64,000 nt of DNA from UBA7985 sp038141425 (GCA_038141425.1 JAYQIC010000001.1:62001-126000), one strand, 5' to 3'. Shown: positions 1 to 10,377, numbered from the stretch's first letter. The notes: generated by a model not told the origin, from the letters alone. Translations and numbers: made by a program.

Positions 1-315
1 CTGGAGACGATCCAGAAGACCCCCGACTGGCAGGACGACAAGGTGCTGTCGGCCGAGGCCCGCTCCCTGCTCGAGCCGCTGGCCGCGCGCTATTTCCTGC
101 GCGAGCAACGCAGCGACAGCCAGCCGATCGACCCGGTGGCGCGCTTCCATCTGGGCAACGGCGCCATCCTCGACCGGCTCAACCCGGCAGGAAACCTGTC
201 AGCGCGTGGTCTGGATGAAGCGCTGGGGCTGATGGTCAACTACCGCTACGACCTCAGCAAGGTCGAAGAGAACCACGAGGCCTACGTCAACGACGGCGTT
301 CGTGACCGCCTCTAA
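1..315 (+). CDS. Malonyl-CoA decarboxylase, C-terminal fragment
   Basis: This is the 3' end of a gene that begins before the window; the frame is open from base 1 to the TAA at 313-315. The roughly 104 visible residues contain PVARFHLGNGAILDRLN, then MVNYRYDLSKVEENHEAY, which is the conserved C-terminal end of the malonyl-CoA decarboxylase family. These enzymes decarboxylate malonyl-CoA to acetyl-CoA, removing or recycling malonate. The family identification rests on recalled conserved sequence, and the catalytic core mostly lies outside the window. The next gene converges from the other strand with a gap of about 5 bases. Confidence 0.85.
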   Translation: METIQKTPDWQDDKVLSAEARSLLEPLAARYFLREQRSDSQPIDPVARFHLGNGAILDRLNPAGNLSARGLDEALGLMVNYRYDLSKVEENHEAYVNDGVRDRL

Positions 316-320
316 GACCA

Positions 321-1141
321 TCAGCGATCTGGCGAAATAAGTGCCGCAACGGCTGCGGCGACCCGTTCGGGCTGCTCCATGACCAGATCGTGGCTGGCGT
401 CGTCGACGACCTCGACCGTCGCGCGCGGGATCAGCGTGGACAGCACCTCTGCTGACTCAACCGGGATCAGCGTATCCTTGGCGCTGAACAACGCGTGAAC
501 CGGCGTGCCCTGTATGCTCAGGGTCTCGAAGCTCTCCCCCATGCCGTCGAGCGGGAAGTTGCGAAGCGTGCTGAGCAGCGCCGCGTAGTAACCGGGTATC
601 GCCGCCTGTTGCTTAACGGCGGCGTTGGCCATCTCCCGCACCGCCGGGTCGGGTGATGACGAAACCGCGATATCCGGGCCGATCCAGCGCCAGATCAGGT
701 CGCCGATCACCGGCACCCCCAGCCAGCCCAGACTCATGGGCCGCGACAGCCGCAGCCCCGCCGTGACCACCAGCACCAGTCCCCGCACCTGCCCCGGGTA
801 GTGCGCGGCGAAGTCAGCCACGATCGCCCCGCCCATGGAGTTGCCGACAAGAACCGCCGGCTCTTCCACGCCGACGGCGTCGAGGAACTCGGCCAGCATC
901 TGGTTATAGAGCCCCCGATCGTGGCGCACGTCCGGCCGGTCGCTGAACCCGCGACCATAGAGGTCGGGGGCAAACACCCGGTATCCGGCACCCTCAAGCA
1001 GTGGCCCGAGGAAATTGAAGCACCAGCTGGCAAAGGAAAACCGTGGACCAGCACCACCACAGGCCCGTCGCTCGGCCCGGCTGCGCGATAGTGCACGCGG
1101 CCGTGGGAAAGGCTGACAAACTGCTGGGGTTCCTGAGCCAT
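321..1141 (-). CDS. Alpha/beta hydrolase (frameshifted)
   Basis: An alpha/beta-hydrolase-fold protein of about 272 residues once one frame break is repaired. The N-terminal frame gives the start MAQEPQQFVSLSHGRVHY and the oxyanion strand VVVLVHGF. The other frame continues with FASWCFNFLGPLLEGAGYR, the nucleophile elbow GNSMGG, an acid in SAKDTLIP and the catalytic His in DDASHDLV. The break falls at an A run (1037-1040, T run on the coding strand) that is one base short, so a sequencing deletion is likely. Substrate cannot be told from sequence. It is divergent from the sigma-factor gene at 1245. Confidence 0.8.
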
Positions 1142-1244
1142 AGGGCACCTTGTTCGATTTTTATAAAAAAAATGGATCGGGCGTAAACGCTATGCCAGTC
1201 TGCCCGTGTAAGGCTTCTGAAACAACGAACTTTCGTGTGCTGGA

Positions 1245-1877
1245 ATGGACCTGGATCAAACCGATTTCTCAGCCCTGTTGGCAGGGGAAGAACGCGCTTG
1301 GAGCCGGTTTATTCTCAATGCACGACCCGTTTTGGAGGCCGCCGTGCACCGAACCTTTGCCAGACAGGGATTGAAGCCCGACGCCGGGCTGTTTCAGGAT
1401 GCGATCAGCGCGTCGCTGGAGCGGCTGACGGCCGATGACTTTGCCCTGCTGCGCCGGTTTGACCCCGGCCGCGGCTCGATCCGGGCCTTTCTCGCTGTGG
1501 TCGGGGGCTCGACCGCATCGAACAGCCTGCGCGCCGCGCGGCGGCACAACGGTGCCGACCTGAGCTTGGCGGAGACGATTGCTGTCGCCCCGGCAACCGG
1601 GGGGCAGAAGATTGCCGAGGTCGTGCCCGAAGGCCTGCTCAGCGACCGCGAAGGGCTGGTCCTGCGGCTGACCTTCGAGCGAGACCTGCAGGGGCCGGAT
1701 ATCGCCCGGGTGCTGGGGATTTCCGAAAACACCGTGCGCGTGCTCAAGGCGCGGGCGCTGAAGAAGCTACGCGACGCCGGCTTGCGGCCCGATGGGACCT
1801 TTCCCGATGACCGCCACGCTGAGCACGACACGGCGTTGGCCCCGGCCGACGACCGACATGCAGGGGACAGGGCATGA
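1245..1877 (+). CDS. ECF-like RNA polymerase sigma factor
   Basis: A 210-residue sigma-70 family protein. The C-terminal part (about residues 130-180) has the region 4 helix-turn-helix pattern: LTFERDLQGPDIARVLGISE followed by NTVRVLKARALKKLRDAG. The N-terminal half matches region 2 less clearly. It has no separate region 1 or 3, as in ECF sigma factors. Its stop TGA overlaps the ATG of the next gene (ATGA), the usual arrangement of a sigma factor and its anti-sigma partner. It probably directs a small regulon, perhaps including the genes downstream; that is inference. The last 25 residues are low-complexity and may be affected by an indel. Confidence 0.8.
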   Translation: MDLDQTDFSALLAGEERAWSRFILNARPVLEAAVHRTFARQGLKPDAGLFQDAISASLERLTADDFALLRRFDPGRGSIRAFLAVVGGSTASNSLRAARRHNGADLSLAETIAVAPATGGQKIAEVVPEGLLSDREGLVLRLTFERDLQGPDIARVLGISENTVRVLKARALKKLRDAGLRPDGTFPDDRHAEHDTALAPADDRHAGDRA

Positions 1878-2245
1878 CCGACAACGACGATATTCTGATC
1901 CTGATCGCCCGGCGGGCGGGCGGGGAGCGCCTGAACCGGGAGGAACAGGCCGCGCTCGACCGCGCCATGCTGGCCGACCCGGACCTTGCCCTGCTCCTGC
2001 TGGATGCCGCCGACGTGGCGGCGCAGGCGACCGACGCCGCAGCGGCAGCGAAGCAGGAACGCCGCGCCTCAGGCGGACGGGTGCGGATGGCGGCGCTGGT
2101 CATGGGACTGGCTGCCTGCTTCGGGCTGGGCGCGACCGCCGGGGCGCAGCTGGCCAGCGGCCTGCTCTCCGGTGGCAGTCTGGGCAACAGCAGCAGCAGC
2201 CAGCCAACCATGCAGGTCGAGTTTCGGGGGTCGGCGACGCGCTGA
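1874..2245 (+). CDS. Putative anti-sigma factor, single membrane span
   Basis: A 123-residue protein with an N-terminal cytosolic region that contains EEQAALDRAMLADPDLALLL, similar in layout to zinc-less anti-sigma domains. A membrane segment follows at about residues 75-97 (MAALVMGLAACFGLGATAGA) and then a short Ser-rich periplasmic tail. It overlaps the sigma factor by four bases, so the two are probably translationally coupled. The role as an anti-sigma factor is inferred from position and topology; I do not see a classical HXXXCXXC zinc motif. Confidence 0.6.
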   Translation: MTDNDDILILIARRAGGERLNREEQAALDRAMLADPDLALLLLDAADVAAQATDAAAAAKQERRASGGRVRMAALVMGLAACFGLGATAGAQLASGLLSGGSLGNSSSSQPTMQVEFRGSATR

Positions 2246-2283
2246 ACCTCAAACTCCGCACCGGTAGCCGGGAGAAATAAGCC

Positions 2284-2733
2284 ATGAAAAACCCGCTCAT
2301 CCTGTGGATCGCGCTCGGATCGCTGTTCCTCAACATCGGTGTGGTCAGCGCCGCCGGTTATGTCATCTGGCAGAACTGGGGAAACCCGGCCGGAGAGGAA
2401 GACCCCTGGGCCGCGCTGGAGGAAACCGGCTTCGACGACAACGACTGGGCTGACCTCGACGCCCTGCTTGAAAGCCGGGACATCAGCATCGACGAGCTGG
2501 TGGTGCGGATGGACGAACAGACCGACTTCGTGCTCGAGCAGCTCTGGGAAGAAGACATCCAGCCCGAACTGCTGTTCGAGACCTTCAACCAGATCGAAGA
2601 CGAGCGCACGGCCCTGTCCCGGGCGCTGTTCGAAGACTTTGTCGGCTACCTGGCCACCCTGCCGCTGGATAAGCGTGGGGCGCTGATGGAGCTGCTGTTC
2701 GAAGGGGAGGATTTTGTCCTGTGGCCCCTCTGA
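2284..2733 (+). CDS. Membrane-anchored acidic helical protein
   Basis: I do not recognise the family. The 149-residue product has an N-terminal membrane anchor (WIALGSLFLNIGVVSAAGYV) followed by a very acidic, predicted all-helical domain rich in Glu, Asp and Leu. The layout resembles periplasmic CpxP/ZraP-like or heavy-metal-sensor proteins, but the LTxxQ-type motifs of those families are not visible. It starts 38 bases after the anti-sigma gene and likely belongs to the same operon, so a periplasmic sensing role for the sigma system is possible. A GGGAG ribosome-binding site precedes the ATG. Confidence 0.55.
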   Translation: MKNPLILWIALGSLFLNIGVVSAAGYVIWQNWGNPAGEEDPWAALEETGFDDNDWADLDALLESRDISIDELVVRMDEQTDFVLEQLWEEDIQPELLFETFNQIEDERTALSRALFEDFVGYLATLPLDKRGALMELLFEGEDFVLWPL

Positions 2734-2864
2734 TGAGACCGACCTGAGCTGACCTGATCTGACCTGAAGCCGGGCCGCTACCATTCCCCACAATCCGGTG
2801 CTGCCCGGCACCAACCGACTGAACCTGACTGGCGAACCACACCTCATCTTCAAGGAGACGAAAG

Positions 2865-5135
2865 ATGAAAACCCTGAACCCTGCCCGGCTTCTGGCCGGC
2901 GCTGCGACCCTCGCCCTCGGTACGGCAATGGGGTCGGCCCTGACCCCCGCTTTCGCCCAAACCAGCGTCGGCAGCGCCGATCTGAGCCAGCCGCTGAGCG
3001 CCGGAGACGTGCGCCACGCCCTGACCCGCACCAGCTTCGGCGCGGCACCGGGCGACCTCAGCGCTTTTGTGGGGCAGCCCCGCAGTGCGCTGGTCGCCAG
3101 TATCCTCGACGACACCCGGGCGCCCGAAACCCAGCCCCTGCCCCAGTATCTTTACGACTGGCCGATCCCCGTGGAATTTCTCTACGCCAAGAACGAGACC
3201 CTCGGCGAGCTGGCGGTGGGCCAGCAGTTCATCAACCTGCAGGCCCTGCAGGGATGGTGGGCCGTGGAGATGATCAACTCTGCCAGCCCGGTCAAGGAGC
3301 AGATGACCCTGTTCTGGATGGACCACTTCGTCACCTCCTTCGAAAACCACGAAGACGCGCAGCTGACGGCGAGCAAGTTCCTCACCATCCGCAACAGCCT
3401 CAATGGCTCGTTCCGGGACATGCTGGCGCTGCAGCTGCGTGACCCGTCGATGCTGCTCTATCTCAGCAACGTCGAGAACGTGAAGGGCGCCCCGAACGAA
3501 AACCTCGCCCGCGAACTGCTGGAGCTGTTCACGCTTGGACAGGGGCGCGGCTACACCGAGGCCGATATCCGCGAGGTGGCCCGCGCGCTGACCGGCTACG
3601 GCATGGACGAGCGCGGACGTTTCCGCTTCTGGGAGGGCCAGCACGATGACGGCAAGAAGACGATCTTCGGCCAGTCCGGACGGTTTAACGCCGACAATCT
3701 GCCCGACCTGATCCTCGCCCAATCTGCTTCGGCCCCTATATCGCCGAGCAGCTGTGGCGCTACTTTATCTCCGAGACCCCCGACCCGGCGCAGATCGACA
3801 CCATGGTCGCGCGCTGGCGGGACGCTGACTGGGATCTGCCGACCCTGTACCGCGCTCTGTTGGAAACCCCGGCGTTCTGGGAACCGGGTAACCACGGCAC
3901 CCTGATCAAATCACCGGTCGAGCTGTTCGTCGGCTTCAACCGCAGCTTCGGCACCGCGCCGAGCTATCTGGGCGAGATCGCCGACTGGAGTGAGGAGGCT
4001 GGTCAGGCGCTGTTCTTCCCGCCGAACGTTGCCGGTTGGCAGGAAGGAGCGAACTGGATCAACGACTCAAGCCTCGCGCTGCGCTCGACCGCGCTGCGGG
4101 ACCTTGGCGAAATGTGGATCTACGATGATTTTGACGCCGGGTCGGCGCCCGCTGCGCCTGCAGCAGGGCAAGCCGCGCAAGGGGCCGAGACCAACGGCTG
4201 CCGCGTGGGCGAGGTCGCGCTGGGCTGGGCCTGGCAGTTCCGCGACGATGACTGGCAGGAGACCGGGGTCGAGCTGCAACTCTACGACGTCGGGTTCCGG
4301 GGACAGACCTTCCGCGATTTCCGGTTTTTCGTCGGATGGGGGCAGGAGCCGGGCACAAGCCGCGGCGAAAGCGAAGTTTACCTCGGTGTCGGCAGTGAGA
4401 ACTGCGGCGCGGGCTGCCCGCTGCAGGCCCTGCTCGCCCGCACCCTGCCTTATGTCGACGAAGACGGCTTGCGAGGAAGAGATTGACGAAGAAACCGGCG
4501 TCGAGTTCTTCATCTCACCCGATGACATGTCCGACGGCGTACGCAGCCTGAGCGGCGATGAAGCCGATTTCCTCGCCGCGCTGGTGCGCGCCCTGCCTGA
4601 CCTGATCAAGGCGGTCCGCAACGACCAGACCTGGACCTATCTGGCCGAGGATGCGGCCGAAGACCCCGGCGAAAGCGCGCCAAGCTTCGGCGATGTCCAG
4701 CGGGCGGCCAAAGAAGTCGCCAACCGCTTCGCAAAGCGCGGCACCCTTGCCCGTGCCCTGCGGCAGGCGCCAAGCCTCGAACGCGGCTACAGCCGGGCGA
4801 ACAGCCTCGGCCTCGCCCCGGAGCTGCTGGCTCTGGCGGGTCCGGGGAGCGCAGGCGCGACCCCGGACGAAGAGCGCGTGGATGACGTTTACAGCGCGCT
4901 CTATGATCAGGTCGTCGCCCGCTATCAGGCTCGGTTGAGCGAAACCCACGCCGGGCCGCAGGACTGGCTGGCCGCCCTGCCCGCCGATCTGCAGACCGCA
5001 GAGGCCATCGAAGGCCTGCTGCTGCCCGTGCCGAACCCGGATCTGGCCACAGCATCTTTTGCGATCGAGGACGAAGAAAGCCTCGAACAGCTGCTGACCG
5101 CGCTGATCCTCGACCCCCGCTTTAACCTGAAATGA
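2865..5135 (+). CDS. DUF1800 family secreted protein (frameshifted)
   Basis: A protein of about 756 residues when two breaks are repaired. It begins with a signal peptide (TLALGTAMGSALTPAFAQ) after an AAGGAG ribosome-binding site at 2852-2857. Family features include HALTRTSFGAAPGDL, FWMDHFVTSFENHE, ENLARELLELFTLGQG, ARALTGYGMDE and FFPPNVAGWQEGANWI, which together fit DUF1800. A Cys-containing insert (about 4190-4440) separates the N-terminal domain from the C-terminal helical part. A base is missing near 3718 and one is extra near 4465, so the outer parts are in the same frame. DUF1800 and DUF1501 genes are habitual neighbours; they are exported proteins of unknown biochemical role. Confidence 0.8.
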
Positions 5136-5170
5136 CAGCCCAGCTGTGACTGGATAAAAGGAACACGACC

Positions 5171-6470
5171 ATGACCACCGAACTGTCCATGAACCGCCGG
5201 AGCTGGCTGCGTCTGCTGGGAGCCTCCGCCGCTGCCCTTCCTGTGCTGAGCACGCCGGTTTGGGCGGCGGGCGCCGCCACCGGGGGCAATCACACCCTGA
5301 TCCTGATCGAACTCGAAGGGGGCAACGACGGGCTGAACACGCTGATCCCCTTCCGAGACGACAACTACCACCGCGCCCGCCCGACGCTGGCGCTCACCGG
5401 CTCGCAGGTGCTGGGGCTGAACAGCGACAGCGGCCTGCACCCCAGTCTCGGCGGGCTGGCACGAACGTGGGAGCGGGGCGACCTGCGCCTGATCGAAGGC
5501 GTGGGCTATCCCGACCCCAACCGCAGCCACTTCCGCTCGATCGAAATCTGGAATGCCGGGATGGGGGCGGACAGCAACGCGACCCAGGGCTGGATCTCAC
5601 GGCTGATGAGCGGCCCCGAGGGCGGGCTGGCGCTGGACACCGACGGCATCCGGCTGGGCGGTGAAATGGGGCCGCTGCGCGGGCCGGGCCGCTTTACCGG
5701 GCTGGAGGAAATCGAAGGCTTCTTCGAGCAGACCGACGCCCTGCGCGCCGCCGGGGTTCTGGGCGGCTACGACGACACGGACGAAACCGGTGGCTCAATG
5801 GGCGCAGGTACGATGGACACCAGTGCCGCCGCCCATGCGGTCCGGCCCTCGGGCGGGAATGCGGCGCTGGACCACGTGCTGAGCGTGCACAGCAACGCGC
5901 TGGGCACCGCCGACCTGCTGGAGCGGAAAATCCGCGCCTCGGCGCAGCGTGACTTCGGCATGCCCGACAGCCTGCTGGGGCTACAGCTGACCGTGGCGCT
6001 GCAGCTGCTCGACGCCGGTGTGAGCACCCCGGTATTCAAGGTCAGCCACGGCGGATTTGATACCCACGCCAATCAGGAAGAAGAGCACGCCTTCCTGCTC
6101 TCCGAACTCGATGAAGCCTTGGCGGGCTTTGAGCGCGCCGCCGCGGGACATGGGCCTGTGGCAGCAGGTGACGCTGATGACCTACTCGGAGTTCGGGCGC
6201 CGGTTCCACGAGAACGGCTCGGCGGGCACCGACCACGGTACGGCGGCACCGGTGATCCTCGCCGGCGGCGCGGTCAAGGGCGGGCTGGGCGGCCAGCGGC
6301 CGTCGCTGGAGGCGCGCGATCTGGTTGACCGCGACATGGTTCACACCACTGATTTCCGCAGCGTCTACGCCGGCCTCGCCCGCGACCTGTGGGGGCTGGA
6401 TCCGACCCGCGCGGTCGGTGGTTCAGGTGCTGGCGGAGGGGCGTTCTCGCCAGTCCGCATCCTCGGCTAG
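5171..6470 (+). CDS. DUF1501 family Tat-exported protein (frameshifted)
   Basis: Second gene of the DUF1800-DUF1501 pair, starting 35 bases after the first. The N-terminus carries a twin-arginine signal (MNRRSWLRLLGASAAALPVL), so export of a folded protein is likely. Family motifs are LILIELEGGNDGLNTLIP near the start and, after the break, MTYSEFGRRFHENGSAGTDH and GTAAPVILAGGAVKGG. DUF1501 proteins belong to the alkaline-phosphatase-like fold. An extra G in the run at 6145-6147 shifts the last third. A rho-independent terminator follows directly. Confidence 0.8.
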
Positions 6471-6481
6471 CACTGACTGGG

Positions 6482-6505
6482 AAGGGGGCCTCACCGCCCC
6501 CTTTT
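6482..6505 (+). terminator. Rho-independent terminator after DUF1501 gene
   Basis: An 8-base-pair stem (6482-6489 with 6496-6503, core GGGGGC/GCCCCC) with a six-base loop, ending in a T run that reaches 6505. It begins 12 bases after the DUF1501 stop codon. Confidence 0.85.
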
Positions 6506-6622
6506 CTGTTTCCATGCGATCAGCCGGAACACAGACCCGGGTCACTATGATTTCTATAAAGGCGCATCAAAATCAGCGGCTTGCATAGATGACAACACTC
6601 GTCTTAGTGGCCAGAGAGGTTT

Positions 6623-6948
6623 TCAGGCGGACTCAACCTCACGAAGCAGTTCGACTTCGGTCCCGTCATCAAAATGAGCTTTAACCTCGAGCCGCCCGCC
6701 GAAACTTCGTACCAGTGCAGCTAAACGGCTGACCTTCATATCACCATCGCGCTCAATCTTGGAAACAGCGGGCTGGGAAATCCCCTGCTCCGCAGCAATT
6801 TTGGCTCTGCGTCAGGTTCAGGGCCTCGCGGAGGGCAAGGAAGTCCACAACTTCTCCACGAAGTTCTGTCGATCGCCGACGAGCCGCTTCCCGGACACGA
6901 TCGCTCAACCGAATATTCTGCCTGCATTTCTGTTCTGGAGACAGCCAT
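6623..6948 (-). CDS. XRE-type antitoxin, HigA-like (frameshifted)
   Basis: A helix-turn-helix antitoxin reconstructed across two breaks. One frame reads EALNLTQSQ and, after an extra base in the T run at 6799-6802, continues IAAEQGISQPAVSKIERDG, a textbook XRE/HigA recognition motif. It then runs through VSRLAALVRSFGGRLEVKAH to the stop at 6623-6625. A second break lies just after the start codon. The ATG at 6946-6948 overlaps the toxin stop (TAATG), giving the toxin-first order of higBA modules. The intact protein should neutralise the upstream toxin and repress the shared promoter. Confidence 0.7.
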
Positions 6949-7289
6949 TAGTCTTTTTCCTTGGTCAGATGGTCTTCGAGGCGTTGAGCCGCCGTCGTTA
7001 TGAGTCGTTTGTAGAACCGCCGTTCATTGGTTCCCTGCTTGTCACCGCCGAGTAACACAACAGCCTGAGCATCTCCGTAAAGCGCATAGGCTACGCGCCA
7101 CACCTGCCGTCCGACAGAGAACCGCAGCTCACAGATTTTTCCCTGAAGGTGGCTGGCATACTTGGTCTTCAGAAGGTCTGGCCCCCATTCCTCCAGCAGA
7201 TCGACCATGGCTTCGGTTTCGATTTGAACGTCTTCGTCGAATTGCAGAAGCTCGTCGGCGAAGTCATCATGATAGAATACCGTAACCAT
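6948..7289 (-). CDS. HigB/Gp49-like type II toxin
   Basis: A 113-residue protein starting MVTVFYHDDFADELLQFDED. Features of the phage-derived Gp49-like/HigB (RelE superfamily) group are LKTKYASHLQGKICELRFSV, VWRVAYALYGDAQAVVLLGG and the C-terminal Lys/Arg cluster ERRFYKRL. Members act as ribosome-dependent mRNA endonucleases. A longer open frame extends upstream to a TTG at 7415, but the ATG at 7287-7289 gives the family-like N-terminus. It overlaps the antitoxin gene, so the pair is translationally coupled. Confidence 0.8.
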   Translation of the reverse strand: MVTVFYHDDFADELLQFDEDVQIETEAMVDLLEEWGPDLLKTKYASHLQGKICELRFSVGRQVWRVAYALYGDAQAVVLLGGDKQGTNERRFYKRLITTAAQRLEDHLTKEKD

Positions 7290-7504
7290 GACCTGAATAA
7301 TAACCAATAGGTTATATCTGGTCGCCAGGGCTGTCGCTTCTCCCATTCCCGCACAGCAAGTGACAAAGCCCGCAGAAGCGCGCAGACCTGAACCAGCGTC
7401 GCCGCACCAGTCCAACGGCGATCAACCGAGCGTCAGCGGCAGCGCCATCTACGGCAGCCAGCCAGCAACGCCAACGACAAACCAAGGCAGGCCCGAACAC
7501 CAGC

Positions 7505-8579
7505 ATGGGAATCCTTGCGACCTTTGCCCTCGGCGGGGCGGGCGGACTTCTGTTCTTCGCCCTCAACCTGCCCGCACCGTTCATGCTCGGCTCGGTGATC
7601 TGCTGCTGGATCGTCGGCGGGCTGATCCGCCCCCTTTCCCGGCTGATGGACCCCGCGCACCGCATCCGGCAGGGCGCGCTGGCGCTGGTCGGGGTCGTGC
7701 TCGGCTCCTACGTCACGCCGTCGCTGGTGCAGCAGATCCCGCAGTGGTGGCCGAGCCTGCTGCTGGTCTCCGTCGTCTCGATGGCCATGGTCTGGGGCCT
7801 ATGGCTTCCTGCGCCTGTGCAAGCTCGACCGCGCCACCGCGTGGTTCTCCGCCCAGCCCGCAGGCCTGTCGGAGGTGATCGCCATCGCCCGCGACTACAC
7901 CGACAAGGACTACGTCGTCGCGCTGATCCACCTGATCCGGGTGTCGACCGTGTTCATCGCCTCGCCGCTGGTGGTGTGGCTGATGGTGGAGGATTTCGAC
8001 GGCCAGAGCCTGCCCGGCGGCCAGACCCACCTGTGGCAGACCCACTGGCTGACCTGGGTCCAGTACCCGGTGATCGCCATCATCGGTGTGCTCGCCGGGC
8101 GTGCGCTGCGCTTCCCGCTCGCCTTCCTGCTCGGCCCCATGCTGCTCAGCGCGCTGTGGGCGGCGCTGGGGGTGCTGCCCTTCGAACGCCCGTTCGAGGG
8201 GGTGGCGGTGCTGCAGGTGATCCTCGGCAGTTCCATCGGCGCGCGCATGGCGCAGGTGAGCTTCGCCAAGCTGTGGCGCTACGTCCCCATGGCCTACGGT
8301 GTGGCGCTGTTCATGCTGCTGTGCGCGGCGGCGGGCGCGTGGGTGTTCAGCCTGCTCACCGCGCATCCCTTCGCGCGCAGCTTCATCTCGGTCTCGGCGG
8401 GCGGCGCCTCCGAGCTGTCGCTGCTCGCCGTGGCGCTGGGCTACGAGGTTGCCTTTGTCACCCTGCACCACCTCTACCGCATGTTCTTCGTGCTCTGGAT
8501 GATGCCGCTGGGCAATCCGCCCAAGCGCGCGCCGGGGATCCGGGTGATCCCGCACAACCCGGACGACAGCGCCCCATAA
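7505..8579 (+). CDS. AbrB-family membrane transporter (frameshifted)
   Basis: An integral membrane protein of about 358 residues resembling the AbrB (putative ammonia monooxygenase regulator) permease family, which shows an internal duplication. The first half has PAPFMLGSVICCWIVGGLIR and VGVVLGSYVTPSLVQQIP; the second half has FPLAFLLGPMLLSALWAALG and VILGSSIGARMAQVSFAKLW, the equivalent positions of the repeat. The conserved stretch SVSAGGASELSLLAVALGYE precedes the last membrane segment. One extra base near 7798 shifts the frame; the corrected reading joins FLRLCKLDRATAWFSAQPAG. Substrate is unknown. Confidence 0.75.
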
Positions 8580-8711
8580 ATCCCCGCCATCGACCGCGTG
8601 CATGGCAAGTTCGCAGCGCAGGCGACAGTTATGACTTGAAGGCCCGCGCAGGCCGGAGTAAACCCGCTTCCACCGACGCCGGAAGTCCCTGTGACGGTCC
8701 GAAGCGGGAAT

Positions 8712-8787
8712 GGGCGATTAGCTCAGTTGGTAGAGCATCTCGTTTACACCGAGAGGGTCGGCAGTTCGAGCCTGTCATCGCCCACCA
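8712..8787 (+). tRNA. tRNA-Val (anticodon TAC)
   Basis: A 76-base cloverleaf: acceptor GGGCGAT pairs with ATCGCCC, D arm GCTC/GAGC, anticodon stem TCTCG/CGAGA with loop TTTACAC giving anticodon TAC, and T arm with the TTCGAGC loop. The 3' ACCA (8784-8787) is encoded. Confidence 0.95.
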
Positions 8788-8915
8788 TTCCCCCTTCCCG
8801 CGCCCAGAACGCACAGCCAGAAAACCCAGCAAAGCACGCAGCACAACGCCGCCGCAACGCCAATGCGCGTGGGCTGGTCTTTTGTCTCCGGTGGCTTCGG
8901 GCTAGATTGCCGCCC

Positions 8916-9878
8916 ATGGACCTCGACCCCACCACAGCAGCCGCGACAGCGACGACCAGCGACGCCGACTGGACCGGCTCGGGAACCGGCGCTGCCCCCG
9001 ATCAGCCGCGCATTTCCCGCGACAGCACCAACTTCAAGCGCCTGCACCGGCGGTTGGCGCGCGAAATGGGCAAGTCCATCGCCGACTACAGCATGATCGA
9101 GGACGGCGACCGCATCATGGTCTGCCTCAGCGGCGGCAAGGACAGCTACACCCTGCTGACCCTGCTCAGCGAGTTGCAGCGCCGGGCGCCGGTGTCGTTT
9201 GAACTGATCGCCATGAACCTCGACCAGAAGCAGCCGGGCTTTCCCACCGACGTGCTGCCGCGCTTCCTCGACGGTCTGGGGGTCGAATACCGGATTATCG
9301 AAGCCGGATACCTATTCGATCGTGCAGGAAAAGGTTCCGGCGGACCGGGTCGCCTGCTCCCTATGCTCGCGCCTGCGTCGCGGTGTGATCTACCGCACCG
9401 CTGAAGAGCTGGGAGCGACCAAGATCGCGCTCGGCCACCACCGCGACGATATGGTGGAGACGCTGTTCCTCAACCTCTTCCACGCCGCCCGGCTCAAGGG
9501 CATGCCGCCCAAGCTGCTCACCAACGACCGGCGGCACGTGGTGATCCGGCCGCTGGCCTACTGCGCCGAGGCCGATATCGCCAAGTTCGCACGCGGCATG
9601 GAGTATCCGATCATCCCCTGCACCCTCTGCGGCACCCAGCCCCGGGCACAGCGCGCGCAGATCAAGGCCATGCTGCAGGACTGGGAGCGCGCCAACCCCG
9701 GTCGTCTCGACACCATCTTCCGCGCCATGCAGGACATCCGCCCTCGCAGCTGGCCGACAGCAGTTTGTTCGACTTCGCCGGGCTTGAAAGCCAGCGCGAG
9801 GCCATGCCCGACCGCAGCGACGACGCGCCGGTGTTCGAGCACTATTCCAGCACCCACGCGCTGTTTTCCTTCGACTGA
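8916..9878 (+). CDS. ttcA: tRNA 2-thiocytidine(32) synthetase TtcA (frameshifted)
   Basis: TtcA adds sulfur to cytidine 32 of certain tRNAs, using ATP and an iron-sulfur cluster. The PP-loop motif SGGKDSYTLLTLL lies at about residues 70-82, and the two cluster-binding CxxC motifs are CSLCSRLRRGVIY and CTLCGTQPRA. Family signatures GHHRDDMVETLFLNLFHAAR and AMQDIRP follow. An extra G at 9306-9307 breaks the frame before the first CxxC, and a missing base near 9742 breaks it again before the tail that ends HYSSTHALFSFD. The start ATG at 8916 gives a low-complexity N-terminal extension of about 30 residues. Confidence 0.9.
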
Positions 9879-9965
9879 TCAGCCCCTTTCACGGCGCTTC
9901 GGCCTTCCCTGATCAGCCTGAAGTGATATAGCTATGTGCGAATTCGCTTTCATGGGGGATTGGCT

Positions 9966-10377
9966 ATGCTCAACCGCAGAAAACTACTGACACGTCGCAA
10001 CCTCAGCCGCCGCGCTCGCCGCTTTGGGGCTGGGTGTCGTCCCAGCCTGCGCCACCGACACCGCCAGCGAAGGCAGTGACGCCGCAGCGGACGCGGACCT
10101 GTCGGCTGAAAGCAAGCTCAGCATCACCGACGAAGAGCTGCTGGCCATGGGCTTCGACCCGGCTTCTCTGGTCGAGTACCAGGCGCTGGACCGGGAATAC
10201 TATCCGTGCTGGGCGGTGATCGACGCCGACCTCGCCAACGCCTCGGTGACGCGCGGGGACAGCGCCGAGCTGCAGAAGGACGGCGTGGTTGACCCGGACC
10301 TGCCACTCGCCGTCGAGCACTACGTCATTTTCCGCTGGGACATGTCGGAGGTGATTGCGGTCGTCCGGCCTGAATAG
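9966..10377 (+). CDS. Small secreted protein, unknown function
   Basis: A protein of about 136 residues, not recognised. After an indel between about 9995 and 10015 the N-terminus reads MLNRRKLLTRRNLSAAALAA and then LGLGVVPACA, an export signal with arginine pairs and a possible lipobox ending at Cys. The mature part is acidic and contains DEELLAMGFDPASLVEYQAL and YPCWAVIDADLANASV. GGGGGA lies 10 bases before the ATG. Neighbours on both sides are unrelated housekeeping genes. Confidence 0.5.

Noticed and set aside
1744..3048. 434-codon minus-strand frame over the anti-sigma and downstream genes
   Set aside because: Low-complexity Arg/Ser-rich product, opposite to coupled plus-strand genes with ribosome-binding sites.
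3700..4480. Programmed frameshifting in the DUF1800 gene
   Set aside because: Similar breaks occur in many unrelated genes without slippery heptamers, so error is the better explanation.
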